Below are positions 25,589-33,865 of a stretch of 64,000 bases of DNA, in pieces. The stretch comes from Nocardiopsis sp. YSL2. Lineage in GTDB: Bacteria > Actinomycetota > Actinomycetes > Streptosporangiales > Streptosporangiaceae. The stretch lies in assembly GCF_030555055.1 (NCBI RefSeq), contig NZ_JAMOAO010000001.1, positions 1,550,001 to 1,614,000 on the forward strand, read 5' to 3'. A model generated the notes under the pieces. That model was not told the DNA's origin, ran no database searches, and saw only the letters and a program-made list of their open reading frames with translations. The stretch's first letter is position 1; each line of letters begins with the position of its first letter. The position numbers and the translations under genes were made by a program.

Positions 25589-26671
25589 TCAGGCGAACCC
25601 CAGCCGGGACAGGCCGCGCTGCACTCTGGCCCAGAAGCCGGAACCCTCGGGTTCCGGCAACGCGCTCACCGCGGAGGAGGCCAGTCCCGCGGGGGCGTCG
25701 GCCAGCACCGTGTAGACGAAACCGTCCGCCTGCCACATGCTCTGGTACTGCCCGACCTCGCCGCCGAAGATCGTGTCATGTCGTGGTGTGACGCCACTTC
25801 CCCCCTCCCCGGTTCCGACATATCCGTTGTGAAGTGAAGTCGGGTGTTCCGTGCCCAGCTTCCCACGTTGGGCGAAAACCGATACCTGGGACAGCCCGTC
25901 GGAGTAGACCAGGTGGACCACCCGCTGCCGGCCGTGTTCGGTGGAACGGGCGTCGACCAGGCGCAGGTCCCAGGTCAGGTGCTCGGGCAGGATCCAGCCC
26001 CGGTCACGCAGCTCCTCGCGCTCGCCCCCGCTCAGCGCGTCACCCCAGGGCTCGCCGCCGACCGCGTCGGCCGGCCAGTGGCCCTCGCCGAACTCGATGC
26101 CGCTCAGCCTGGTGCGCAGGGCCGCGCCGCCGGAGTCCTCGTACACGGTGCGGCCGAGCAGGATGCCGGACTCCTCGTCCACCCAGAAGCGTCCGGCGAC
26201 CGTCGCGTCGGACCGCAGGGCCACGACCATGCGGGCGGCGCGCCCGTCGAGGTCGGTGGGTCCGGCGTCCGCCACCTCGTAGGTGTCCTCCAGCATGCCC
26301 AGCAGGCGTTCGTCGAGCGTCACCAGGGCCGAGGAGTCGCCCACGGCGAACGTGGACCCCTCGGCGGCCCCGTCCTGGTCGACGGCGGCCAGGGCGATGC
26401 CCTTCCCCGGCTGGTTGACGACCCGGATCCGCACGGCCTCTCCGTCGAGCTCCTCCGGCCCGCGCAGCTCGCGCACGCCGGTGTAGGCCACCGTGTCGTC
26501 CGCCGCTGCCGCCGCCCGCAGCACGGCCATGCCGTCGTCGCCGCCTTCCGCGGGGACCTCGTCGGAGCCGGGATGGGTCGCGGCGGTGAGCAGGACGACG
26601 CACAGGAACACGACGAGCAGCGGTGTCACCGGAACGGGGCGCGGGGCGGAGGAGGGTTCCTCCGCGCTCAC
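25589..26671 (-). CDS. RseB/MucB-like membrane-anchored sigma-E regulatory protein
   Basis: A 360-residue protein with one N-terminal membrane helix (VTPLLVVFLCVVLLTAATHP) and a large extracellular part. AVLRAAAAADDTVAYTGVRE and the following beta-rich segment, with GRAARMVVALRSDATVAGRF and WVDEESGILLGRTVYEDSG, resemble the LolA/LppX-like domain of MucB/RseB. In proteobacteria RseB binds the anti-sigma factor and senses mislocalised lipoproteins. Its ATG overlaps the rseA stop (ATGA), which supports an anti-sigma partner role. The family call is by structure-like pattern and gene order. Confidence 0.78.
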   Translation of the reverse strand: MSAEEPSSAPRPVPVTPLLVVFLCVVLLTAATHPGSDEVPAEGGDDGMAVLRAAAAADDTVAYTGVRELRGPEELDGEAVRIRVVNQPGKGIALAAVDQDGAAEGSTFAVGDSSALVTLDERLLGMLEDTYEVADAGPTDLDGRAARMVVALRSDATVAGRFWVDEESGILLGRTVYEDSGGAALRTRLSGIEFGEGHWPADAVGGEPWGDALSGGEREELRDRGWILPEHLTWDLRLVDARSTEHGRQRVVHLVYSDGLSQVSVFAQRGKLGTEHPTSLHNGYVGTGEGGSGVTPRHDTIFGGEVGQYQSMWQADGFVYTVLADAPAGLASSAVSALPEPEGSGFWARVQRGLSRLGFA

Positions 26672-27360
26672 CGGGTCGCTTCGGTGGGACGGGTGTCGTC
26701 CGCCCCCTGGGAGCGGGCGGGCCGGACCTCGGCCGCCGGAACCTGGCGACTGGTCACCGCGTGCTCGACGGCGTAGTCGGACAGCCGCGGCTCCACCACG
26801 GGGGTGTCCTCGGTGTCGCCGCCCGCCACGAAGGCGGTGCCCAGCAGCGCGGTGGCCACCGCGAAGCCCGCGACGGCGTAGCGGCCGCCGGGGAAGGGCG
26901 GCAGGAACTGGGCCAGGCGCTCACCACGGCGACGCGGGGCTCGCGGGGGGCGGGCGGGCGGGGTCGGTTCCGCGGACACCGCGGTGGACTCGGGAGAGAC
27001 CGCCTCAGCGGCGAGCGGCCCACCCCAGGGGAACCCGCCGATGGGGCGGGAGGACCCCAGGGGCGGGCTGGAACCGAAACCCCGGCCGCCCGCGGGCGCC
27101 GCGGGGCCCCGGGGTCCCACGGGACCGCCGCCGTCGTCGGAGGACGCCTGGGACAGGCTGGAGAGCCGTCCCAGGAAGTCCATGTCCGGCTCGGGCTCGC
27201 ACAGGCCGGTGAGGCGGCGCTTGAGCCGGCGCATCATGTCCGCCTCGACGCGGCAGGGCTCGCACTTGGCCAGATGGATGAGCGCGCGCTCGTGCTCGGC
27301 CGTGCCCAGTTCGCCGTCCACGAGCGCGGACAGGCGTTCTCCGAGGTGTTCCGTGCTCAC
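26668..27360 (-). CDS. rseA: Zinc-binding anti-sigma factor for SigE
   Basis: A 230-residue protein. The N-terminal anti-sigma domain has [19 protein letters not shown] and the zinc motif HLAKCEPC (H-x3-C-x2-C). A Pro/Gly-rich linker leads to one membrane helix near residues 165-185 ([20 protein letters not shown]) and a short outer tail. The GTG start overlaps the sigE stop (GTGA). ZAS-type anti-sigma factors sequester their ECF sigma factor and release it on oxidative or envelope stress. The membrane helix sets it apart from soluble mycobacterial RseA and suggests signal input from outside, through the next gene. Confidence 0.9.
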   Translation of the reverse strand: MSTEHLGERLSALVDGELGTAEHERALIHLAKCEPCRVEADMMRRLKRRLTGLCEPEPDMDFLGRLSSLSQASSDDGGGPVGPRGPAAPAGGRGFGSSPPLGSSRPIGGFPWGGPLAAEAVSPESTAVSAEPTPPARPPRAPRRRGERLAQFLPPFPGGRYAVAGFAVATALLGTAFVAGGDTEDTPVVEPRLSDYAVEHAVTSRQVPAAEVRPARSQGADDTRPTEATR

Positions 27361-27959
27361 TGCTGCGCCTCCCGGTCGATGGCGTTCGCTCCGGCCTGTC
27401 CCCCGGCCTCGGCGGCCAGCGACCGCCGGTGCTCCAGGGCGCGGCGCAGCTGGGCACGACCCCGGTGGATACGGCTGCGGACGGTGCCGAGCTTGACGTC
27501 GAGCGTCGCCGCGATCTCCTCGTAGGAGAGGCCCTCGATGTCGCACAGGACCACGGGGGCGCGGAACTCGGCGGGCAGGGCGTCCAGCGCGCTCTGGACG
27601 TCGGCGTCGAAGTGCCGGTCGTCGTAGCGCTGGGCGGGTGAGGGCTCGCGGCCCTCCAGGCGCTCGTCGGCGTTGTCGGCCAGGCCCTCGAAGCGGATCC
27701 GGGCCTTGCGGCGCGCCATGTCCAGGAAGAGGTTCGTGGTGATGCGGTGGAGCCACCCCTCGAACGTGCCGGGGGTGTAGTTGGCCAGGGAGCGGAACAC
27801 CCGGATGAAGACCTCCTGCGTGAGGTCCTCGGCGTCGTGCTTGTTACCGGTCAGCCGATAGGCCAGCCGGTAGACGCGGGGTGAGTGGACGCGGACGACC
27901 TCGTCCCAGCTCGGGGGTTCCCATGCCTCGAAATCAACGGCCGGGCCGGACTCTGGCAC
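27357..27959 (-). CDS. sigE: ECF RNA polymerase sigma factor, SigE type
   Basis: About 200 residues. Region 2 is seen in [34 protein letters not shown] and [17 protein letters not shown]; region 4 in [20 protein letters not shown] and [20 protein letters not shown]. It directs polymerase to envelope-stress promoters. I chose the GTG at 27959 because AAGGGAG lies five bases upstream; an ATG five codons earlier (27974) has a weaker site. The order sigE-rseA-rseB-like-htrA with a divergent O-methyltransferase and nearby mrp matches the mycobacterial arrangement from memory. An ECF-type promoter lies 90 bp upstream. Confidence 0.93.
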   Translation of the reverse strand: MPESGPAVDFEAWEPPSWDEVVRVHSPRVYRLAYRLTGNKHDAEDLTQEVFIRVFRSLANYTPGTFEGWLHRITTNLFLDMARRKARIRFEGLADNADERLEGREPSPAQRYDDRHFDADVQSALDALPAEFRAPVVLCDIEGLSYEEIAATLDVKLGTVRSRIHRGRAQLRRALEHRRSLAAEAGGQAGANAIDREAQQ

Positions 27960-28048
27960 CGCTGCTCCCTTCATCCCGTCGATCCGTCCGTCGAAGACTG
28001 GTCGGGGGGAGTTGCTTCGTGGCGATCAACGTACGTTCATCCGGATTC

Positions 28049-28074
28049 AACGCTATCCGGCCCCGCGAAGTTCC
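28049..28074 (-). promoter_or_regulatory. ECF-type promoter upstream of sigE
   Basis: On the minus strand GGAAC (28070-28074) and CGTT (28049-28052) are separated by 17 bp, the classic -35/-10 pattern of ECF sigma factors. It is about 90 bp upstream of the chosen sigE start, so sigE probably activates its own transcription. Confidence 0.65.
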
Positions 28075-28257
28075 CGCCGTCACACGCCGAGTTCGCCGGG
28101 CGCACGCGCTAGTCTTTTGCCGGGGACATGACCTGGTGGCGACCATCCTTGCACGATGAGTGACGCATCCCCGGTCAGCGTTCCCGCCCATTCGTGACCA
28201 CGGCAGTGGGAGGCCGTCATCGCCAGTCCAGATGAGAGCGCGGCCCAGATCACCTGG

Positions 28258-28884
28258 GTGCGCGAGCAGGCCAGGTTCGAGCAGGAGGCGATGGAGGACG
28301 GCCCGCTGGCCGACGCCTACGACGCGGGAGTGCGCTCGGCGACCGCCCCGGTCGACGCCGCCACGGGAGCGGCCCTGCGGTTCCTGGCCGCGGCGATCAG
28401 CGCCCGCGCGGTGGTCGAGGTCGGCACGGGGTGCGGGACGTCGGGAATCTGGCTGCTGCGGGGCATGGCCCCCGACGGCATCCTGACCACCGTCGACACG
28501 CGCGCCGAGTTCCAGGAGTACGCCCGGTCGGCCTTCTCCCGCGCCGGCTTCGGCGCGGGACGCGCGCGGCTCATCCGGGGATCGGCCCTGGAGATGCTGC
28601 CCCGGCTGACCGACGGCGGCTACGACATGGTGTTCGTGGACGCCGACCCGGAGTCGGCGCCGCGCTACCTGGCGGAGGCCCGGCGGCTGCTGCGCCCGGG
28701 CGGCGTGGTCGTGTTCAACGACGCCACACCCGTCCCGACGGAGCCGGACGGCCCGTTGCGGGTGCCCGACCCCGCCGAGACGGCGGTGCGCGAGGTGATC
28801 CAGCAGGTCCGCGAGGACGAATCGCTCATCCCGCTACTGCTGCCCATCGGCCAGGGCCTGCTCGCTGCGATTCGGGGCGCTTAG
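28258..28884 (+). CDS. O-methyltransferase family 3 (Rv1220c-like)
   Basis: At least 208 residues. The SAM-binding motif VVEVGTGCGTSGIWLLRGM is followed by GILTTVDTRAEF, MVFVDADPESAPRYL and LRPGGVVVFND. It methylates an unknown acceptor. The start is a problem. GTG at 28258 is the only normal start codon in frame after the stop at 28195 and it lacks a ribosome site. The frame is open further upstream, and GGGAGG sits five bases before an ATC codon at 28219; starting there would add 13 residues and restore the usual N-terminal helix. It is divergent from sigE, as in mycobacteria. Confidence 0.9.
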   Translation: MREQARFEQEAMEDGPLADAYDAGVRSATAPVDAATGAALRFLAAAISARAVVEVGTGCGTSGIWLLRGMAPDGILTTVDTRAEFQEYARSAFSRAGFGAGRARLIRGSALEMLPRLTDGGYDMVFVDADPESAPRYLAEARRLLRPGGVVVFNDATPVPTEPDGPLRVPDPAETAVREVIQQVREDESLIPLLLPIGQGLLAAIRGA

Positions 28885-29017
28885 GTTCGGGGCGCTTCAC
28901 GCCGGGTCCTTCGTCGTCGCTACTGCCTGGCTCGCAGGCTCGCCGGCGGCAGAGACTCCTCCTGCAGGCACCGGCGCGCCCCTCACCCCAGTGCTTTTCT
29001 TGGGCCTCCGCTCGTAC
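28885..29017 (-). repeat. Dispersed non-coding repeat, copy B (inverted relative to copy A)
   Basis: The reverse complement of this stretch matches 4541-4672 at about 85-90% by eye, with few and short gaps. It starts at the base after the methyltransferase stop. Its outer part extends to about 29028 and is also the inverted partner of copy C: minus-strand cgaggtacgagcggaggccc versus plus-strand cgaggaacgagcggaggccc. Confidence 0.85.
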
Positions 29018-29089
29018 CTCGCTTCGGCCCGTGCGGGGGGTGTGTACGCACTCGCCCCCCCGGGGGCCGGGCGGGCTGAGCCATGCACC

Positions 29090-29235
29090 TCCACCCCTGA
29101 GGGGTTCACGCAGGACCACACGTGCGCTTACAGCCCCCTGCGTCGCGTTGGACTGAACGTTCGCCCCCACACCCCGCGGGTTCACGTCGGACTGCGCGTG
29201 CACCTTCAAGCCCCTGGGGTCAGGGTGACCACCCC
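29090..29235. repeat. Four degenerate tandem units of about 36-40 bp
   Basis: Each unit has a run of C, then a form of gggttcacgtcggactg and a form of cgtgcacc-ttcaagcccc. Units begin near 29092, 29133, 29168 and 29208 and are diverged from each other. Reading through does not give a protein with a plausible start or ribosome site. Confidence 0.6.
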
Positions 29236-29298
29236 CGCGAACTCCCGAAGGTGCAGGTGGGGCTGGGGGTTCAACCGCAGGGGATTGGTAGGGCTTCC

Positions 29299-29375
29299 CG
29301 CCCACCAGGACCACAGGGGGGTTGATCGGGCCAAAGCGAGGAACGAGCGGAGGCCCAAAGGAAGCACGAGGAGGG
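29299..29375 (+). repeat. Dispersed non-coding repeat, copy C
   Basis: The first 44 bases match 4447-4489 of copy A (cgcccaccaggaccacaggg versus cgcccaccgggaccacgggg). The next 40 bases form an inverted repeat with 28989-29028 of copy B. Copies B and C therefore face each other around the tandem core. Confidence 0.8.
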
Positions 29376-29455
29376 CGCCGACGCGTTCTGGAGTGCTTGG
29401 AGGTGGGGCCCGTGAGGAACGAGCGGGCCACACCGGAAAGCGCGAAGAGCGCGTC

Positions 29456-30967
29456 TCAAAGGCGCCCGACCCAGCGCAGCAGGGTGCGCGTGGAGAACGC
29501 GGTCCCGCCCTTGCTGAGCAGTCCGTCCTCCTTCATGGAGCGGCCGGGGCCGGCGATGTCCAGGTGCGCCCAGGGCACGTCGCCGGTGAACTCGCGCAGG
29601 AACAGCGCCGCGTCCGTGGCGCCCGCCGGACCGAACTCCTTGCGGGTCCCGATGTTGGCCAGGTCCGCGACCCGCGAGTGCGTCGTCTCTGCGTACTCCT
29701 CGGTGAGCGGCATCCGCCACAGCGGCTCGGCGGAGTCGGTGCCCGCGCGCTCGATCTCGGCCGCGACCGTGTCGTCGGTGCTGTACAGGGCGCCGATGCC
29801 GGTGCCCAGGGCGACCTTGGCCGCGCCCGTCAGCGTCGCCACGTCCACGATCACGTCCGGGCCGAGCTCGGCGACGGCGTAGCCCAGGGCGTCCGCCAGG
29901 ACCAGGCGCCCCTCGGCGTCGGAGTTGAGGACCTCGACGGTCTTCCCGCTGTAGGTGGTCAGCACGTCGCCGATCCGGGTGGCGTCGCCGGAGAAGGCGT
30001 TCTCCGCGAGCGGCAGCAGACCGGTGACCTGGACGCCCGCGCCGACCGCGCGCAGCGCCGAGAGGACGGCGAGCACGATCGCCGAGCCGCTCATGTCGGT
30101 CTTCATGAGCTTCATGTTGTCGTTGGGCTTGAGTGACAGCCCACCGGTGTCGAACGTGATGCCCTTGCCGACGAGCACCACGTGGGCGGTCGGGTTCTCG
30201 GGCGTGTAGGTGAGCTGCACCAGACGCGGGGGCCGCGCGGATCCCCGTCCCACGGCGAGGATCGCGCCGAAGCCGTCCTCGGCCAGCTCCTGGTCGTCCC
30301 ACACGCGCACGTCGAGGCCGGACCCGGCGGCCACCTCACGAGCGCGCTGGGCCATCCACTCCGGGTCCTTGGTCAGGGAGGGGGTGTTGATCAGGTCCCT
30401 GGCCAGGGCGGTGGCCGAGGCCAGGTCGCCACCGCGGCGCAGAGCGTCGGCCAGGTCCGCGGTGTCGGCGCCGACGACCTCGACGCCCGCCGCCGGGCGC
30501 TTGGCCCTGGGGGTCTCGCCGGTCTTGAGGGTGAAGGTGTACGAGGCCAGCAGCACGCCCTCGGCGAAGGCCACGGCGGCCGCTTCCCCGGCCCCGGGCC
30601 AGGCCAGGCCCACGGTCTCGGTGCCGCGCGCGGACCGGGACAGGGCGGCGCCGGCCTTCCGGAGGTCGTCGGGCGTACCCGATCCGACCCCCAGAAGCGC
30701 CAGCCGTACCAGGCCGCCGTCCCGGGCCACCGGGAACTGGGCCAGCTCACCGGCCTTGCCGGTCAGCGAGTAGTGCGTGAACAGATCGCGGAGCGCGCCA
30801 GGGAGCACCTGTGTCAGTCCGCTGTCGGCGACCCCGTCGACCGCCGCGGGCCCGTCGTCCCCCGCGAACACGGGGAGGACCAGCAGGTCCGCGGTGGAAT
30901 CGGCGAGGGTACCCGCTACAGGGTGGATCTGCGTGGCGAATGGCACAGGCCGCTCACAATCGTTCAC
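29456..30967 (-). CDS. pepA: Leucyl aminopeptidase (M17 family)
   Basis: A 503-residue protein. The C-terminal catalytic domain carries the metal and active-site motifs LVGKGITFDTGGLSLKP, MKTDMSGSAIVLAVL, and the M17 signature VLNSDAEGRLVLADAL. The N-terminal domain (about 1-165) is the usual variable cap. It removes N-terminal residues from peptides and is cytoplasmic and hexameric in known members. The N-terminus is uncertain: an ATG at 30967 without a strong ribosome site. It is separated by 76 bp from the DUF3117 gene on the same strand. Confidence 0.95.
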   Translation of the reverse strand: MNDCERPVPFATQIHPVAGTLADSTADLLVLPVFAGDDGPAAVDGVADSGLTQVLPGALRDLFTHYSLTGKAGELAQFPVARDGGLVRLALLGVGSGTPDDLRKAGAALSRSARGTETVGLAWPGAGEAAAVAFAEGVLLASYTFTLKTGETPRAKRPAAGVEVVGADTADLADALRRGGDLASATALARDLINTPSLTKDPEWMAQRAREVAAGSGLDVRVWDDQELAEDGFGAILAVGRGSARPPRLVQLTYTPENPTAHVVLVGKGITFDTGGLSLKPNDNMKLMKTDMSGSAIVLAVLSALRAVGAGVQVTGLLPLAENAFSGDATRIGDVLTTYSGKTVEVLNSDAEGRLVLADALGYAVAELGPDVIVDVATLTGAAKVALGTGIGALYSTDDTVAAEIERAGTDSAEPLWRMPLTEEYAETTHSRVADLANIGTRKEFGPAGATDAALFLREFTGDVPWAHLDIAGPGRSMKEDGLLSKGGTAFSTRTLLRWVGRL

Positions 30968-31043
30968 TCTTCGGGAGGTGGTCTACCTCGGGGGTCGTCA
31001 GGGCGTTCCGGCCCTTGGTGGGGGACGGTATCGGTACCGGCCG

Positions 31044-31211
31044 CTAGCCGACGACGCCCTTGAGCGCGTCCCGGAGCTCGACCGCCTCGTCTGGTGTCAG
31101 CTCGACGACCAGGCGTCCGCCGCCCTCCAGCGGGACTCGCATGATGATGCCGCGACCCTCCTTGGTGACCTCCATCGGCCCGTCGCTGGTCCTCGGCTTC
31201 ATCGCCGCCAT
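31044..31211 (-). CDS. DUF3117 small protein
   Basis: A 55-residue protein: MAAMKPRTSDGPMEVTKEGR, then GIIMRVPLEGGGRLVVELTP, ending DEAVELRDALKGVVG. This matches the short, highly conserved actinobacterial DUF3117 family (Rv1211 in M. tuberculosis, from memory). The function is unknown. The ribosome site GAAAGGGGA is five bases before the ATG, so the start is secure despite the small size. It reads in the same direction as pepA, which it precedes. Confidence 0.92.
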   Translation of the reverse strand: MAAMKPRTSDGPMEVTKEGRGIIMRVPLEGGGRLVVELTPDEAVELRDALKGVVG

Positions 31212-31389
31212 GCCATTCCCCTTTCTTCATGTTCCTCGCGGGTGACCGAGTCACAGCACCGGCGCAGGTCAGCTGAGTCGTCTCGGCTCGGAAACCGTGG
31301 CAGGCTCCGTGTGAGTCGTGTCCGTGTGACGTGAGGGACGTGAATCACCCTTCGACCATTATCTCGGAAGGTTGACCCCTGCGTGCGCG

Positions 31390-31416
31390 CGAGGCGACGG
31401 CCGGGCCGTCGCCTCG
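31390..31416. terminator. Hairpin, possible terminator
   Basis: A 13-bp perfect palindrome cgaggcgacggcc / ggccgtcgcctcg around one G, 168 bp beyond the stop of the 31584-32183 gene. It may terminate that gene before the DUF3117 promoter. Confidence 0.6.
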
Positions 31417-31440
31417 AACGCCCTCCTGCGAGGAATCGTT

Positions 31441-31468
31441 GGTCAGTTAGCTTATATCGGTACTGACC
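31441..31468. promoter_or_regulatory. Inverted repeat around an AT-rich core, operator-like
   Basis: ggtcagt and actgacc are perfect complements separated by 14 bp containing cttatatc, an AT-rich patch unusual here. It lies about 230 bp upstream of the DUF3117 start. A bound regulator or promoter element is possible. Confidence 0.4.
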
Positions 31469-31583
31469 GAAACCCGTTCTGCGCGGGCGCGCACGCACGT
31501 GCTCCCGCTCCGGTCCGGCGGTGCGGACCACGGCGCGCGGCGGCTCCGTTCCCGGCCCGACCTGGCCTTCGGCTCAGCGGCGG

Positions 31584-32183
31584 TCACTCCAGCAGACCCG
31601 TGGAGACCATCCGCGTGCCCTCCCTGGTCACCGAGGACCACTCGGCCGCCAGTCCGCCGCCCTCGGGTGAAACGGTCAGCTCGGCCCCGTCGACACACCG
31701 GTCCTGCGGATCCGCGGTCTCGGTGTAGGTGTACACCAGTCGATCGCCCTCGGCGGCCGTCTGCTCCAGCGTCCCCGAGCACGCGAACGTCGTCCAGGCG
31801 GTGCTGCCGCGCTCGGCGCCGTCCTCGATCCGCACCTCGGCGTGCCAGTCGGCGACGTAGTCGCCCTCGGTGTCGACCTGGACCATCTCGCCCGACCAGG
31901 AGCCGACGAACGCGTCGAGGTGCGTCCGGTCGGCCTCGGCGACGTCGTCCTGGACCTCGTCGGCGGTGAGGGTCAGCGCGGCGGCGATCCCGCCCGCGAG
32001 CGCCAGGACGACCACCACGACGGCGGACACCAGGGTCACCTGGCGGCGGCGCCGCTCGCTGTGCCGGGTCGACCTCGGCGGCGGCCAGAGGGACAACTGG
32101 GTCACGGGAGACGCCGGTGTGGGAGTGGGGGTGGTACCGCTCTCGTCCTCGGAACCCGATTCCAGTTCGGCTGCTGTGTCCAT
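31584..32183 (-). CDS. Single-helix membrane protein with small C-terminal beta domain, unknown function
   Basis: About 199 residues. An acidic, Pro/Thr-rich N-terminus, then a basic stretch and a helix (VTLVSAVVVVVLALAGGIAA), then an outer domain. That domain reads FVGSWSGEMVQVDTEGDYVA and later TFACSGTLEQTAAEGDRLVY, DRCVDGAEL. The W-x-G, C-S-G-T-L and C-V-D-G pattern recurs in the C-terminal parts of many actinobacterial kinases and lipoproteins. No enzyme role is apparent. Two ATGs compete (32183, 32192); GAGG favours 32183. Confidence 0.72.
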   Translation of the reverse strand: MDTAAELESGSEDESGTTPTPTPASPVTQLSLWPPPRSTRHSERRRRQVTLVSAVVVVVLALAGGIAAALTLTADEVQDDVAEADRTHLDAFVGSWSGEMVQVDTEGDYVADWHAEVRIEDGAERGSTAWTTFACSGTLEQTAAEGDRLVYTYTETADPQDRCVDGAELTVSPEGGGLAAEWSSVTREGTRMVSTGLLE

Positions 32184-32323
32184 CCTCGCCATCCTCACGA
32201 CGATCCGCCCGATCCGGCGGAACGGGGGCAACGCATGTACAGCGAACGAGAATAGGGCACGCGCACCCGGGTAAACCCGCCCCGACGACACCTACAGTGT
32301 GATGCGTGACATATCCGGCAGCG

Positions 32324-32956
32324 TCAGGACTGCTCGCGGAGGTCCCTCGCGGTCGCACGCGCCTCGGCCCCGGACGCGGCTCCCGGCCGCACCTCGGCCT
32401 CGTCGGAGGACGCGGCTGCCGGTTCGGGCGCGGGGTCCGGGCGGTCCGGGTCCTCCGGCCGGGCCGGGGCGTCCGAGCGGCTCCCGGCGTCGGGGAGGGA
32501 CCCGGCATCCGAGCGGGACGCGGCGTCCGGCCGGGTCCGCGGGCCCGGCTCCGACACTGCTCCGGGCCCGGGCGCGGCGCCCGCCTCGGGCGCGTAGGCG
32601 TCCCCCGGAAGACGGGTGCTCCGTCCGGGACCCGTGCCCTCCGGGACGTAGGAGGGGTCCAGCCGGGAGAGGCGCCACTCCAGGTCCTGGATCCGCTCCT
32701 CCCGCGCGCGCAGCGTCGCGGCGAGCCGGACCAGCAGCTCGTCCACCGCCCGCACGTGGTAGCCCCACATGGCCAGCGGCAGCACCAGGCGGTTCAGGTC
32801 AGGAGCCCTGACCGGGCCGTCCTCGGGCAGGTCCAACGGGGGGTAGTCGGCCTCGAAACGGGCGAGCCGTCCGCCCTTGCCGAGCACGACGTAGACCACG
32901 CCGACGAGCACGGCCAGAGCGGCCAGGGCAACCAGGATCATGATGAAGACAGGCAC
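32324..32956 (-). CDS. DivIVA-domain membrane protein (Rv1209-like)
   Basis: About 210 residues. One N-terminal helix (VPVFIMILVALAALAVLVGV) is followed by LVLPLAMWGYHVRAVDELLV, the G-Y-x(3)-V-D-x-L-L pattern of DivIVA-type domains, and a short coiled coil LAATLRAREERIQDLEWRLS. The last 110 residues are a low-complexity stretch of Pro/Ala/Asp/Arg with DAGS-R-S-D repeats. Such proteins may help position growth or division complexes. The GTG at 32956 is preferred because it starts the helix directly; the ribosome site is weak. It lies between the LOG gene and the membrane protein on the same strand. Confidence 0.75.
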   Translation of the reverse strand: MPVFIMILVALAALAVLVGVVYVVLGKGGRLARFEADYPPLDLPEDGPVRAPDLNRLVLPLAMWGYHVRAVDELLVRLAATLRAREERIQDLEWRLSRLDPSYVPEGTGPGRSTRLPGDAYAPEAGAAPGPGAVSEPGPRTRPDAASRSDAGSLPDAGSRSDAPARPEDPDRPDPAPEPAAASSDEAEVRPGAASGAEARATARDLREQS

Positions 32957-32997
32957 GGTCCGATCGTGCCACACGCCTCCCCCGTCCCGGCCCCCTC

Positions 32998-33783
32998 CTA
33001 CTGCTGGGGCCCCGGGGCCCGGCGCGCGGCCTCGTCCTGCTGCTGGGCGATGTCCAGGTGGGACTTGCGGATGATGTCGACGACCTCGTCGGGGTCGTCG
33101 GTCGTCTGGAGCAGGCCCATGTCACCGGGGTTGATCAGCTTGCTGTCCATGAGGCGGTCCTCGATCCACGTCTTGAGCCCGGCCCAGAACTCCGTTCCGA
33201 GCAGCACCACGGGGAACCGGGTGACCTTGTTGGTCTGGACGAGGGTGATCGCTTCGAAGAGTTCGTCCAGCGTTCCGAAACCGCCGGGCAGCACGACGAA
33301 CGCCTGCGCGTACTTCACGAACATCGTCTTGCGCACGAAGAAGTAGCGGAAGGTCATGCCCACGTCGATGTAGGGGTTGAGGGACTGCTCGAACGGCAGC
33401 TCGATCCCCAGCCCGACGGACATCCCGCCCGCGTCCTGGGCCCCCTTGTTGGCGGCCTCCATCATGCCCGGGCCCCCGCCCGTGATGGTGGTGTACCCGG
33501 CCTCGGCGAGCTTGGCGCCCATCGTGACCCCGAGGTCGTAGTACTCGCTGTCGGGCCGGATGCGCGCGGAACCGAACACGCTCACCGCCGACGGCAGCTC
33601 CGACAGCAGACCGAAACCCTCGACGAACTCCGACTGGATGCGCAGCACCCGCCAGGGGTCGGTGTGCACCCAGTCGCTCGGACCGCGGTGGTCCAGGAGA
33701 CGCTGGTCGGTGGTGGTGTGGGGAACGGCACGGCCCCGGTAGGTCAGGGGGCCGACGTGCCTGGTGGTCTCTTCTTCCGTCAT
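32998..33783 (-). CDS. TIGR00730-type LOG family Rossmann-fold protein
   Basis: About 261 residues. The LOG motifs are clear: SVFGSARIRPDSEYYDLG, TTITGGGPGMMEAANKGA and VVLPGGFGTLDELFEAI. LOG proteins are phosphoribohydrolases that release cytokinin-type bases from nucleoside monophosphates, or act on AMP-like nucleotides. In M. tuberculosis the relative Rv1205 does this. I chose the ATG at 33783 (MTEEETTRHVG). It is next to dapE, as in other actinobacteria. Confidence 0.93.
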   Translation of the reverse strand: MTEEETTRHVGPLTYRGRAVPHTTTDQRLLDHRGPSDWVHTDPWRVLRIQSEFVEGFGLLSELPSAVSVFGSARIRPDSEYYDLGVTMGAKLAEAGYTTITGGGPGMMEAANKGAQDAGGMSVGLGIELPFEQSLNPYIDVGMTFRYFFVRKTMFVKYAQAFVVLPGGFGTLDELFEAITLVQTNKVTRFPVVLLGTEFWAGLKTWIEDRLMDSKLINPGDMGLLQTTDDPDEVVDIIRKSHLDIAQQQDEAARRAPGPQQ

Positions 33784-33865
33784 GTTCGCCAACCTATCCG
33801 GGCCCGCCGGACTCACACTTGAACCGCACATGACACGCCGGTGGCCACATGCGGCCCGTTCGAGG

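Larger units (their letters stand above)
28885..29455. other. 571-bp gene-free gap built of repeats
   Basis: No convincing gene lies between the methyltransferase stop and the pepA stop. The gap is made of repeat copy B (reverse), a tandemly repeated core and repeat copy C (forward). Both flanking genes end here (convergent), so it is not a promoter region for either. Confidence 0.75.
31212..31583. other. 372-bp gap upstream of the DUF3117 gene
   Basis: No gene seen. It contains the hairpin at 31390-31416 and the inverted repeat at 31441-31468. On the minus strand GATAAT (31358-31363) is a possible -10 for the DUF3117 gene. Confidence 0.5.

Noticed and set aside
29090..29235. CRISPR array
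   Set aside because: The four units are diverged, contiguous without unique spacers, and no cas gene is present.
28991..30136. A possible protein made of the 36-40 bp repeat core between the methyltransferase and pepA
   Set aside because: The frame has no ribosome site, runs into antisense of pepA, and the repeat units do not keep a consistent peptide.
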